Shown one piece after another: positions 26,389-34,600 of a DNA stretch of 64,000 nucleotides. How positions within the stretch are numbered: the stretch's first letter is position 1; each line of letters begins with the position of its first letter. Location of the stretch: positions 1-64,000 of the forward strand of contig CAJUJU010000013.1 of NCBI GenBank assembly GCA_910586835.1, given 5' to 3'. Origin of the DNA: an uncultured Acetatifactor sp. (GTDB lineage: Bacteria; Bacillota; Clostridia; Lachnospirales; Lachnospiraceae). The notes beneath the pieces were generated by a model. That model was not told the DNA's origin. It did not search any database and saw only the letters and a list, made by a program, of their open reading frames with translations. A program made the position numbers and the translations under genes.

Positions 26389-28868
26389 TGGGCGGGCCAA
26401 TCTTTTTTGGCGTGCGCCACCTGTCACCGGCGGCGGCATTCCAGCTGCGCAAGGCGCTGAATGCGGCCGCTCCCGCCCTGGTGCTTGTGGAAGGCCCCAG
26501 CGACTTAAACGACCAGATGAAATGGCTGTGTCACCCGGACACCCGGTTTCCGGCCGCCATTCTGGCCTACACCCAGACGCCGCCTGTCCGCACGATCCTT
26601 TATCCGTTTGCCATCTATTCACCCGAAATCCAGGCCATCCTGTGGGCTCACGAGCATGGGGTGGAATGCCGCTTTATGGATCTTCCCTCCGGCGTATTTC
26701 TGTCTCTTGCGCAGCAAGAGACTGAGCAGCAAGAGACTGAGCAGCAAGAGACTGAGCAGCAAGAGCCTTCTCTGAACGAGGCGGAAACCGCTCCTGATGA
26801 GCAGGAGCCTGCCCTGGACAAGACAGAAGCTGTTTCCGATGAGCAGGAGGCTGCCCTGGACAAGGAAGAAGCCGCTTCAGGGAAACAGCAGCCTGCCTCC
26901 GGAAATCAGTCTGCTTCGGAGATACGGACAGCCTCATCAAACGAATCGGCTGTCGCTGCCCGGGGGGAGCGGGGAGAGACTACGGAAAGTATCTACCACC
27001 GCCTGGAAACCCTTACCGGCGAGGATCACGACACCTTCTGGGAACGACACTTTGAACAGACAGGAGATCAATATCAGGATGCCGCGGGCACCTTCGGACG
27101 TCTGCTGCGGGAAGCATCCGCGGACGACAGGCACGACATTGCCGAAACCCTGGTGCGGGAGGCCTATATGAAGCGGATCATCCGGCAGGCTGTGGAATCC
27201 GGTATCCCTGCAGAAAAGATTTTTTGCGTCTGCGGCGCTTTCCATGTGGCAGGGCTGGAGACAAATCAGCCTATGACAGACGAGGAGGAAAAATCTCTGC
27301 CCCGGATGGAAAGTACAGCCACCCTGATGCCCTACTCCTACTACCGGCTGACCTCCCGGTCCGGCTACGGAGCCGGAAACAAGGCTCCGGCTTATTTTGA
27401 GATTCTCTGGGAATCCATGAACGGCCAGGGGCTGGAGGAAGCACCCTATCTGTACCTTACCCGATTGGCAGCCGCCCACAGAAAAGCCGGAAATATCGTA
27501 TCCTCCGCCGAAGTCATTGAAGCCGCAAGACTGGCGGACACTCTGGCTGCCATGCGGGGCAGCCGGTATCCCACCCTGTCCGACCTGCGGGACGCCAGTG
27601 TCACCACGATGGGACACGGAAATTTTTCCGAGCTTGCCCTGGCGGCGGCGGACACGGAAATCGGCAAAAAAATCGGTTTTCTTCCCGAGGGCGTGAGCCG
27701 CACCTCGGTGCAGGAGGATTTCTATCGTCAGCTGAAGGAACTTCGGCTGGAAAAGTACCGCACGGCCCAATTGCAGGAGCTGGATCTGGATCTGCGGGAA
27801 AAACTGAATGTAAAATCGGAACAGGCAGCCCTGGCTGACCTGCGCCGTTCTTTCTTTCTCCAACGCCTGCGGGTGCTTGGAATCCACTTTGCCACACTTC
27901 TTCCCTCCCGGCAGGACGGCGCAAACTGGGGAGAATACTGGGAACTGCGCTGGACGCCGGAAGCCGAGATCGAAGTGGTGGAATCCTCCCTGCTGGGAGA
28001 TACCATAGAAGGCGCCGCTGCATTTGCCCTGAGAGAACGGGCCGAAAACAGCACCACCATCGCTCAGGCTGCCGCCATCTTTGAGGATGCCTTCCTGTGC
28101 GGGATGCCTGCCGCCGCGGTACACGCGCTGTCGGTACTCCAGGGACTGTCGGTGGACGCCGCAGCACTGACCGATGTGACGGAAACCGCCCAGCGCCTGT
28201 CCTTTGTGGTGCGCTACGGAGATCTGCGTCGTTTCCGCTCGGAGCCCATCCTGCCGCTGTTAAAGCAGCTCTATCTGCGGGCCTGCCTGACCCTGGAGGA
28301 ATCCTGCGTCTGCGACGCCAAGGCCGCTCCCGACATCGCCAGATCCATGGATCGGCTGAACACCCTTCAGCTGGCCCATGACTTTCTGGAGGAAGACCGC
28401 CTGCTGGCCCTGCTTCACACCGTCTCAGACCGGGATGACCTGAATCCTCACTGCAGCGGCTTTGCCCTGGCAATCCTTCTGGAACGCGGAACCGTAAACG
28501 AAGAGCTGCTGGCCCGGGAAGTGGCCAGGAGACTGTCTCCCGGCGTCCCCGCCGATCTGGGGGCCGGATGGTTTGAGGGACTTGCCTCAAAAAACCGCCG
28601 GGCTCTCATCGTCCGCCTTTCCCTCTGGCGGCGGCTGGACGACTACCTGTCGGGGCTGGACGACACCGCCTTCCGCAGAGCTCTGGTATTCCTGCGCCGC
28701 GCCTTTGCCGACTTTTCCCCCGGAGAAAAAAATGACGTGGCGGAAAATCTGGGTGAAATCTGGGGCTGCAGCCCGGTTTCGGCCGCAGAGCTTCTCATGA
28801 AGGAAACCACCGCCGAGGAACAGGAAATGCTGTCCGATCTGGATGACTTTGATTTTGACGATATCTAA
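26388..28868 (+). CDS. DUF5682-like protein (YehM-like) with a repeat-rich insertion
   Basis: An 826-residue protein starting at ATG 26388, which overlaps the ATPase stop. The N-terminal ~310 residues have GVRHLSPAAA, VLVEGPSDLND and, after a long insert, CVCGAFHVAGL. This His/Glu/His pattern resembles the EreA/ChaN/TraB-like hydrolase fold, which I offer as an inference only. Residues ~108-190 are a Gln/Glu-rich low-complexity insert made of QQETE repeats and a 14-residue DEQEPALDK repeat. The C-terminal ~500 residues are helical and end in an acidic tail (LSDLDDFDFDDI). Its membership in an operon with AAA and VWA genes matches E. coli yehM. No enzymatic activity is known to me. Confidence 0.8.
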   Translation: MGGPIFFGVRHLSPAAAFQLRKALNAAAPALVLVEGPSDLNDQMKWLCHPDTRFPAAILAYTQTPPVRTILYPFAIYSPEIQAILWAHEHGVECRFMDLPSGVFLSLAQQETEQQETEQQETEQQEPSLNEAETAPDEQEPALDKTEAVSDEQEAALDKEEAASGKQQPASGNQSASEIRTASSNESAVAARGERGETTESIYHRLETLTGEDHDTFWERHFEQTGDQYQDAAGTFGRLLREASADDRHDIAETLVREAYMKRIIRQAVESGIPAEKIFCVCGAFHVAGLETNQPMTDEEEKSLPRMESTATLMPYSYYRLTSRSGYGAGNKAPAYFEILWESMNGQGLEEAPYLYLTRLAAAHRKAGNIVSSAEVIEAARLADTLAAMRGSRYPTLSDLRDASVTTMGHGNFSELALAAADTEIGKKIGFLPEGVSRTSVQEDFYRQLKELRLEKYRTAQLQELDLDLREKLNVKSEQAALADLRRSFFLQRLRVLGIHFATLLPSRQDGANWGEYWELRWTPEAEIEVVESSLLGDTIEGAAAFALRERAENSTTIAQAAAIFEDAFLCGMPAAAVHALSVLQGLSVDAAALTDVTETAQRLSFVVRYGDLRRFRSEPILPLLKQLYLRACLTLEESCVCDAKAAPDIARSMDRLNTLQLAHDFLEEDRLLALLHTVSDRDDLNPHCSGFALAILLERGTVNEELLAREVARRLSPGVPADLGAGWFEGLASKNRRALIVRLSLWRRLDDYLSGLDDTAFRRALVFLRRAFADFSPGEKNDVAENLGEIWGCSPVSAAELLMKETTAEEQEMLSDLDDFDFDDI
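26712..26900 (+). repeat. In-frame tandem repeats (15-bp and 42-bp units) in the DUF5682-like gene
   Basis: A 15-bp unit CAGCAAGAGACTGAG occurs three times plus a partial copy at 26712-26768 (QQETE). It is followed by a 42-bp unit starting GATGAGCAGGAG at 26796 and 26838, with a decayed third copy (about 26880-26900). The frame is preserved. Confidence 0.85.
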
Positions 28869-28883
28869 GGAAAGGAATTATTT

Positions 28884-30026
28884 ATGGAACAGACACAGCA
28901 GCTGGCGCGCTGGCGATTGATTTTAGGTTCGGAAACACAGAATTCATTTGAACAAATGGGCAGCTCTCCCCTCTCCCAGGAAGAACTGCTGATGGACAGC
29001 GCCCTTTCGGCCATCTACGGCGGCCCGGGCGAAAGCTTTACCCAGGGAGGAGGCGCAGGCAGAGGGGCTTCCTCCCCTCATATTTCAAAATGGCTGGGAG
29101 ACCTGCGCTCCCTCTTTGACCCGGAGATCGTTGCCGTGGTACAAAACGATGCCATTGAGCGCAAGGGCTTAAAGCAGCTGCTTCTGGAGCCTGAGCTGCT
29201 GGAAACCCTGGAGCCGGATCTGAATCTGGCCTCCACACTGCTCATGCTCAAGGATCAGATACCGAAAAAATCCAAGGAATCCGCCCGGAAATTTATCCGC
29301 AAAATCGTGGAGGAGCTGAACCGGATGCTGGAAAACGATCTGCGCCGGGCCGTTACGGCAGCGCTGAACCGGCGGGCCCATTCTCCTCTGCCCGCCGCCT
29401 CCGCCCTGGATTTTCCCTATACCATCCGGCGCAACCTGAAAAACTACAATCCGTCCCTTGGCGCCGTCATTCCGGAGCGGGTCTGGTTCTTCGACCGTTC
29501 CAGCCGGGTGAACCGCTGGCACGTCATCCTGGATATTGACCAAAGCGGCTCCATGGGACAGTCCATCCTCTACTCCTCGGTGATGGCCTGCGTGCTGGCC
29601 TCCATGTCCGCCGTTTCGACCAGCGTAGTGGCCTTCGACACACAGATCATGGATCTGACGCCCCTTTGCGCCGACCCGGTAGATCTGCTCTTCGGCTTTC
29701 AGATGGGCGGCGGCACGGACATTGCCAAGTCAATCGCCTACTGCCAGGGACTGATAGAATCCCCTTCCAGATCGCTGTTCTTCCTGATCTCCGACCTGGA
29801 AGAGGGCGGAAACCGGGCGGCGCTGCTTCGGCGCATCGAGGAACTGAAATCCTCCGGGGTGACGGTCATTGTCCTGCTTGCCATCGCCGACGGCGGAAAG
29901 CCCTTCTATGATGCCCAGACCGCCCAGCGCATCTCCGCCATGGATATTCCCTGCTTCGCCTGCGCGCCGGAGCGCCTGCCCGAGCTGCTGGAACGGGCTC
30001 TGACAGGACAGCTGCAGGGGTTTTAA
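28884..30026 (+). CDS. VWA-domain protein (YehP/CoxE-like), last gene of the AAA/VWA operon
   Basis: A 380-residue cytoplasmic protein. The N-terminal ~200 residues are helical. The C-terminal VWA domain has a complete MIDAS-type metal site: DIDQSGSMG (Asp-x-Ser-Gly-Ser), the threonine in GGGTDIAKS, and the Asp in FLISDLEEGG. VWA partners of MoxR-type ATPases bind substrates in a metal-dependent way and recruit the ATPase. It starts 15 bp after the DUF5682-like gene and is followed by a strong terminator at 30118-30153. Normal length for YehP-type proteins. Confidence 0.9.
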   Translation: MEQTQQLARWRLILGSETQNSFEQMGSSPLSQEELLMDSALSAIYGGPGESFTQGGGAGRGASSPHISKWLGDLRSLFDPEIVAVVQNDAIERKGLKQLLLEPELLETLEPDLNLASTLLMLKDQIPKKSKESARKFIRKIVEELNRMLENDLRRAVTAALNRRAHSPLPAASALDFPYTIRRNLKNYNPSLGAVIPERVWFFDRSSRVNRWHVILDIDQSGSMGQSILYSSVMACVLASMSAVSTSVVAFDTQIMDLTPLCADPVDLLFGFQMGGGTDIAKSIAYCQGLIESPSRSLFFLISDLEEGGNRAALLRRIEELKSSGVTVIVLLAIADGGKPFYDAQTAQRISAMDIPCFACAPERLPELLERALTGQLQGF

Positions 30027-30117
30027 CATCCATGGAATCAACCACGCCAAAATTATTTCCTTCTGATAAGATGAAAAAATGAATGCAGAACGGACAATCT
30101 AAAACAAAATCACAGGC

Positions 30118-30153
30118 CGGGAATCTGAAAACAGGTTCCCGACCCCATTTTTT
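30118..30153 (+). terminator. Terminator of the SWIM/AAA/VWA operon
   Basis: CGGGAATCTG (30118-30127) pairs with CAGGTTCCCG (30132-30141) over 10 bp with an AAAA loop and one G-T wobble. ACCCCA and six T residues (30148-30153) follow. Confidence 0.85.
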
Positions 30154-30163
30154 GCCCTGAAAT

Positions 30164-30353
30164 CTGCTCTGCTTCTTAAAAGCTGTCTTCCAGTTCAATT
30201 TATTCTATCCATGTAAATCTGTTACGCCAGAAAATCCATCCTGTCCAAATAATAATAAATAATCCCCAGCACCCAGCTGGCAAGAATACCATACAGGATC
30301 ACCGGCCCCGTAATGGTAAAGCTCTTACAGCCAATGCCGAACACCTGCCCCTC
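30164..30353 (-). repeat. 190-bp direct repeat, copy A (3' end of spoVAC)
   Basis: It is about 95% identical (nine differences counted by eye) to 32575-32764, at a constant offset of 2411 bp. Copy B is the true 3' end of spoVAC plus the first arm of its terminator. Copy A is detached, so the two copies bracket an AT-rich insert. Confidence 0.9.
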
Positions 30354-30377
30354 TGCTTGTGTCAAGTTAGGGCCCAT
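30222..30377 (-). pseudogene. Fragment of spoVAC (C-terminal 43 codons)
   Basis: The minus-strand frame ends ...GIIYYYLDRMDFLA and matches the end of the intact SpoVAC (GIIYYFLDRMGFLA). Similarity starts at EGQVFGIGCK and is lost upstream of 30353. An ATG in frame at 30377 would give 51 residues, but there is no SD, so this is read as a gene remnant. The stretch 30027-30389 otherwise holds only the operon terminator. Confidence 0.75.
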
Positions 30378-30389
30378 TAAAATATACCA

Positions 30390-31730
30390 CTATCTTCGTA
30401 TTTCCCAATAGCCATAACGTTTGCCGCCAACACGCTGTATGCGTCCGCTTTCCTTCAATCTGCTCGTAGCACGTTGTACAGACGAAAGAGATGTATGGAG
30501 TCTTTCCGCAAGATCTTTCTGGTTAAGGCCGGCATTTCCTCTTAACTCATTTAAAACTCTTTCTTCCAAAACTTCACCCAAAACATCAGGCTGATGTTTT
30601 GGAGCTCTGAAATCTGATATTTTTGCACTCTGTAATGCCACAAATTTAACTGTTATGTCATCACCCAGCACGGTATATTCTGGATCAGGTATGCCAAGTT
30701 CGCGGCACGACTCACATATTTTTTGAATGCCTCGTCCCCATGCCTCAATGTAACCAGCACGATAAAATACATGTGCAATAGAAGGATTAAACGGCTCGGA
30801 TTTGTGCGGCTTCATCAAGGTATCTACCGTCCAGTTCTTTGGCAAAATACAGTTATTACTAATATACATAACATCCTCCTCAATTCTGATCTGAATCGGA
30901 ATACTCGCCGCATAGTTGTTATGCCCCAAGGCATTATAGATTGCTTCCCTCACACCTTCTCGAGGAAAAGGATACGTTTCTACCCTAACATCATGTTCAT
31001 AAGTAATCTTAGCCTTCAAATATTTCATATAAATCAAATCAATTACTTTATCTGCAATATTGAAAAGAGAACCCTCCACAGTATCCTGGTACTGTAAATC
31101 AGAGCCTTCTCCAAACTTTCCTATTTTCACATAGCAACCGGTGATGATTCTCCCTGGCTTTCGATAGAAAAGCATGACCGCTGCACGTTTTAACCTACCG
31201 TCTTCCAGAAGATCCAGATGATCCATCAGTTCTTCATTAGACATGTCCAAATCATCCTTCGCCATTCTCTTTTTACGCACAGCTTCACGTTTAAATATGT
31301 CTATGCTTTCGCAGTCAAGATCATCCACACCGATATTATCAACCGGAACTGCATCCCACAAAAAACCCGTTTTCTCTCTGATGAATTCCGTCAAAGCTGC
31401 TCCCTGAAGCAACTGTTTTGTAGCACCACTTCGGTAATGATACTCCCCATGATAATTTACCGGATAGCTGCTTGGTTCAGTCTTTATTTCGATATATTCC
31501 TGACCATCTTTTTCCAATCTATTTACATCGGCAATAATGCCAAGACCAGATTGTATTTTATTGGGGATGTCCTCCATCAACTTTTTAATATTCTTTACAC
31601 CAACAACTTTCCCCGCATCATCTATGCCGATGTAAATCTTCCCACCTCCAGCATTAGCAAAGCCGCATGCCCATTTTAGATACTCGTCACGCCAAGACTC
31701 CTTATATTCAATATTCTGGCTTTCTGCCAT
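30390..31730 (-). CDS. AlbA/Schlafen-type ATP-binding transcriptional regulator-like protein
   Basis: A 446-residue protein. Residues ~5-125 form an AlbA_2 (Schlafen-like) domain with IEYKESW, ANAGGGKIYIGIDD and YHYRSGATK. The middle contains a GHKL-like ATPase region (REAIYNALGHNNYA, then EAWGRGIQKI). The last ~60 residues are a winged helix (LNQKDLAERLHTSLSSVQRA). Proteins of this build occur widely in accessory regions and are often near defence genes. The ATG at 31730 (MAESQN) has GAGGAGG nine to ten bases upstream. Codon use is distinctly AT-richer than neighbouring genes, which suggests transfer. It lies between the two spoVAC-derived direct repeats, next to a P-loop NTPase. Confidence 0.85.
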   Translation of the reverse strand: MAESQNIEYKESWRDEYLKWACGFANAGGGKIYIGIDDAGKVVGVKNIKKLMEDIPNKIQSGLGIIADVNRLEKDGQEYIEIKTEPSSYPVNYHGEYHYRSGATKQLLQGAALTEFIREKTGFLWDAVPVDNIGVDDLDCESIDIFKREAVRKKRMAKDDLDMSNEELMDHLDLLEDGRLKRAAVMLFYRKPGRIITGCYVKIGKFGEGSDLQYQDTVEGSLFNIADKVIDLIYMKYLKAKITYEHDVRVETYPFPREGVREAIYNALGHNNYAASIPIQIRIEEDVMYISNNCILPKNWTVDTLMKPHKSEPFNPSIAHVFYRAGYIEAWGRGIQKICESCRELGIPDPEYTVLGDDITVKFVALQSAKISDFRAPKHQPDVLGEVLEERVLNELRGNAGLNQKDLAERLHTSLSSVQRATSRLKESGRIQRVGGKRYGYWEIRR

Positions 31731-31825
31731 ACACTTTCGCCTCCTCAATCAATCCTCATAAGCAATCTGACTTTCTTTATCTTACCGCTCCCGTGCCATC
31801 CTTTCCTCACAGCTTTCCCCCAAAG

Positions 31826-32443
31826 TCACCATATGGGCAAGTAAAGACAGCACTGGCAATAAGGACAATTCCCATTTATGCACATTTCCCCGTCATATGC
31901 AAAAAACGCTTCTACAATCCGTTTAAAAACAATTTTATTGCCGGCCAGATTCCTCTTTTCAAAATTAACAATTTTTATCCTGTCATTACTTTGGTTAAAT
32001 GCCTCCAGTAATCCTTCCTGATACATCAAAGCCGTTTTTGTAAAGATCCCCACATTAGCCGCAATAATAATCCGTTCTTCTGATTTTCCCTCCACGATAT
32101 CCGCAATCGTCTGCATGATCTCTTTCTTTCCCAGCCCTGTCTGTTCGGATATCTCATCGTTTCCCTCATTTTGTTCCAGAAGTTCTGAAAAGTCCCGAAA
32201 AACATGAAATCCATACTCTTTCAGTCTCTCATCTAACCGTTTTAAAAGATAAGACTTGCCGTCTCCTGCCTCCCCGGTAAGCAGAACAAATCGTAGCTTA
32301 TCAAGACTTTCAATTATCTCTTCCTCCTCTGGCAATGTTACTTGAAATCCGCCATTTGTTCTTCTCTCATCCACCATATAAGAATGCCCCTGATAGGAAG
32401 AACAATATTTTAATAATTCCAATACTTTTTCTTTTATATTCAT
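31826..32443 (-). CDS. Short P-loop NTPase, probably a truncated ATPase (DptF-like?)
   Basis: A 205-residue protein starting at ATG 32443 (AGGAG eight bases upstream). It has a clear Walker A, LLTGEAGDGKSYLLKRL, and later EERIIIAANVGIF and NCPYCQCC, a Cys-rich patch right at the C-terminus. The arrangement recalls the N-terminal part of large NTPases such as the phosphorothioation-dependent restriction ATPase DptF, but that is a weak impression. No C-terminal helical lid or second domain follows, so the gene looks cut short; the AlbA-type gene begins 95 bp downstream. AT-rich like its neighbour. Function cannot be assigned. Confidence 0.6.
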   Translation of the reverse strand: MNIKEKVLELLKYCSSYQGHSYMVDERRTNGGFQVTLPEEEEIIESLDKLRFVLLTGEAGDGKSYLLKRLDERLKEYGFHVFRDFSELLEQNEGNDEISEQTGLGKKEIMQTIADIVEGKSEERIIIAANVGIFTKTALMYQEGLLEAFNQSNDRIKIVNFEKRNLAGNKIVFKRIVEAFFAYDGEMCINGNCPYCQCCLYLPIW

Positions 32444-32544
32444 TACAGAACTCCTGCTTTTAATTCTCAGCGTGTCTCTCACTCTTTTTTCCTTATATTA
32501 TCATGTTTTGCGCCAAAACAACAGAGGCTTTTTCATTATATTAA

Positions 32545-32582
32545 TAAAAAACAGAACAACGGGTTCCCTATCCGCTGCTCTG
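32545..32582 (-). terminator. Terminator of spoVAC
   Basis: On the minus strand CAGAGCAGCGG (32572-32582) pairs with CCGTTGTTCTG (32552-32562) over 11 bp with two wobbles and a 9-nt loop, followed by a run of T residues. The left boundary of the 190-bp repeat (32575) falls inside the first arm, so copy A lacks the terminator. Confidence 0.75.
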
Positions 32583-32764
32583 CTTCTTAAAAGCTGTCTT
32601 CCAGTTCAATTTATTCTATCCGCGTAAATCTGTTACGCCAGAAAACCCATCCTGTCCAAAAAATAATAAATAATCCCCAGCACCCAGCTGGCAAGAATAC
32701 CGTACAGGATCACCGGCCCCGCGATGGTAAAGATCTTACAGCCAATGCCAAACACCTGCCCCTC
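32575..32764 (-). repeat. 190-bp direct repeat, copy B (native 3' end of spoVAC)
   Basis: Partner of 30164-30353. It covers the last 44 codons of spoVAC, its stop codon and the start of its terminator. The two copies are in the same orientation and flank about 2.2 kb of AT-rich DNA. Confidence 0.9.
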
Positions 32765-33109
32765 GCTTTTATACTCGATGGCGGGAGCAGCCACACCGTT
32801 GGCAAAGCCGGTGATGGGAACCAGAGCACCGGCCCCGCCCCACTTCACAATCTTGGGATAAAGACCGAATCCGGTGAGAACCACCGACAAAAATACCAGA
32901 ATCAGAGAGCACCAGCTCCCCGCGGTCTGCTTATCCAGTCCCATATTTCCCGCATAATTCAAAATGAACTGTCCGATACAGCAGATGATTCCACCCGTGA
33001 CAAATGCCTTCAGCATCTGAAGCCACAGGTTATGGGTGGGGGTCACTTCCTTGACATACTTTTCGTATTCCTTCTGCTGCCGAACCTCCTGCTGATTTGC
33101 TTGTTCCAT
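32633..33109 (-). CDS. spoVAC: SpoVAC, spore dipicolinate channel protein
   Basis: A 158-residue inner-spore-membrane protein that takes part in uptake and release of Ca-dipicolinate. It has a charged N-terminus (EYEKYVKEVTPTHNLWLQML), about four membrane helices, and the conserved GGAGALVPITGFANGVAAPA and EGQVFGIGCKIFTIAGPVI segments. AAAGGA precedes the ATG. Full length for the family. Unusually, it stands alone here: spoVAD and spoVAE, which normally follow, are not in this window, and spoVAA/spoVAB lie 2.4 kb upstream beyond two unrelated genes. Confidence 0.95.
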   Translation of the reverse strand: MEQANQQEVRQQKEYEKYVKEVTPTHNLWLQMLKAFVTGGIICCIGQFILNYAGNMGLDKQTAGSWCSLILVFLSVVLTGFGLYPKIVKWGGAGALVPITGFANGVAAPAIEYKSEGQVFGIGCKIFTIAGPVILYGILASWVLGIIYYFLDRMGFLA

Positions 33110-33243
33110 GACGATTCCTTTCCGGCAGCACCGCTGCCCTTCTTCTCATACTGATCTTCCAATCATATTAAACTTTCCGTCCGTTACACACCAGTATGGC
33201 CCAAATCGTCTTTTTTATGCAGGAAATCAGCAGCCTGCCTTCC

Positions 33244-34323
33244 TCAGCCTTCGATGACGGTCAGCTCCTTGGGATAATGGTTCAGCACCCGCACCCCGTC
33301 CTCCGTCACCAGCACCAGATCCTCAATGCGCACCCCCACACGGTCCGGCAGATAAATCCCCGGCTCCACGGAAAAGATCATTCCCGGCTCCGCAATGATT
33401 TCCGAAGCGGGAGACGCATCTCCTGCCTCGTGCACGTCATAGCCGATAAAATGACCCAGCCTGTGGGTAAAATAAGAACCGTAGCCCGCCTCCCCGATGA
33501 TATTCCTGGCGATCCCATCCACCTCGCGAAGCGGCACGCCGGGTCTGATCGCCGCCTCCGCGGCCAGCTGCGCCCGCAGTACCGTTTCATAGACCCTGCG
33601 GCTCTCTTCGTCCGGCTCCCCGAAAAAGAAGGTTCTGGTCATATCGGAGCAGAGCCCGTATTTTCTGCAGCCCACATCGAACAGTACACAATCCCCTTTT
33701 TTCAGTTTGGTTCGGCCCGGGCCGTGGTGCCCGCAGGCAGCGTTTCCGCCGAATCCCACCAGCGGCGCAAAGGAAAAGCCGTCCGCCCCCAGCTCTCTGT
33801 AGATTCCCTCCATCTGCCCGGCGATCTCAAGCTCCGTCACTCCTTCCCGGATCAGCTCCCGGAACCGTCCCATGGCCATATCGTTGATCAGGGACACCTC
33901 CTCCATCTTCCGCTGTTCACAGGCATCCTTGCAGGCGCGTACCTGCTCCATGATCTTCGACGCATCCACATACCCCGCTGCCGCGTTTCGCTCCATCAGC
34001 TCCAGCAGGTATCTGGATGCGGTGACTCCGTCCACCCCCAGCACTCTGTCTTTCATCAGGCAGGGACACAGCTTCCCCACAGCGCTCTCTCCGTCCTCGT
34101 ACCAAAGAATATCAACGCCGTTTACCTCCGGCAGCGAAAACAGTCTGTTGGATACCAGCCTGTGTGCTCCGTCCTTTCTCAGATACAGCGCCCAAAACCG
34201 CTCCAGCGGCTCCTCATAATGTCCCGTGAGATAAAAGATGGATGAGGGCGCAGTGATCAAAAGCTGCTCCAGCCCTCTCTCCTCCATCCTCCCAAGCATC
34301 CGTTCTATCCTCTCCGTATTCAT
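33244..34323 (-). CDS. M24-family metallopeptidase (Xaa-Pro aminopeptidase/dipeptidase)
   Basis: A 359-residue cytoplasmic peptidase predicted to cleave before proline at the N-terminus. An N-terminal creatinase-like domain is followed by the pita-bread catalytic domain. The dimetal ligands are seen in DVGCRKYGLCSDMTRTF (two Asp), HRLGHFIGYDVHE (His) and two Glu residues in FSVEPGIYLP and GVRIEDLV. The ATG at 34323 (MNTERIERM) has GGGAGG and AAGGA upstream; the 15-codon extension upstream lacks an SD. It has its own promoter and sits between spoVA genes without an evident link to sporulation. Confidence 0.92.
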   Translation of the reverse strand: MNTERIERMLGRMEERGLEQLLITAPSSIFYLTGHYEEPLERFWALYLRKDGAHRLVSNRLFSLPEVNGVDILWYEDGESAVGKLCPCLMKDRVLGVDGVTASRYLLELMERNAAAGYVDASKIMEQVRACKDACEQRKMEEVSLINDMAMGRFRELIREGVTELEIAGQMEGIYRELGADGFSFAPLVGFGGNAACGHHGPGRTKLKKGDCVLFDVGCRKYGLCSDMTRTFFFGEPDEESRRVYETVLRAQLAAEAAIRPGVPLREVDGIARNIIGEAGYGSYFTHRLGHFIGYDVHEAGDASPASEIIAEPGMIFSVEPGIYLPDRVGVRIEDLVLVTEDGVRVLNHYPKELTVIEG

Positions 34324-34433
34324 AGCTGTCCTTACCTCCCGGCCCGCACAAGACGGGCATCTTCTCAATATCCGAAGGCATCCTTCTTATCATGCACGCA
34401 CAATCGGCACAACCCGGAAAGCCTTACACACTC

Positions 34434-34462
34434 AGTATATCGGATTGTCCTCCCTTTTTCAA
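34434..34462 (-). promoter_or_regulatory. Promoter of the M24 peptidase gene
   Basis: On the minus strand TTGAAA (34457-34462) and TATACT (34434-34439) are spaced by 17 bp. It would give a leader of about 100 nt before the ATG at 34323. Confidence 0.6.
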
Positions 34463-34550
34463 TCACTCCGCCATAGATGTTACTGTCAGATCAGATTTTT
34501 CTCCGGGCAGAAAAAATTCAAAAACAGCTATGGAACATCTTCTCCTTTGG

Positions 34551-34559
34551 TGCTATAAT
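34551..34559 (+). promoter_or_regulatory. Extended -10 promoter of the YitT-family gene
   Basis: TGCTATAAT is a perfect extended -10 element, 42 bp before the ATG at 34601. No good -35 is visible at 16-18 bp, as is common for extended -10 promoters. Confidence 0.5.
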
Positions 34560-34600
34560 CTGTTAGGATTTCGTTTTTACAAACAGGAGAACAGAAAGAA

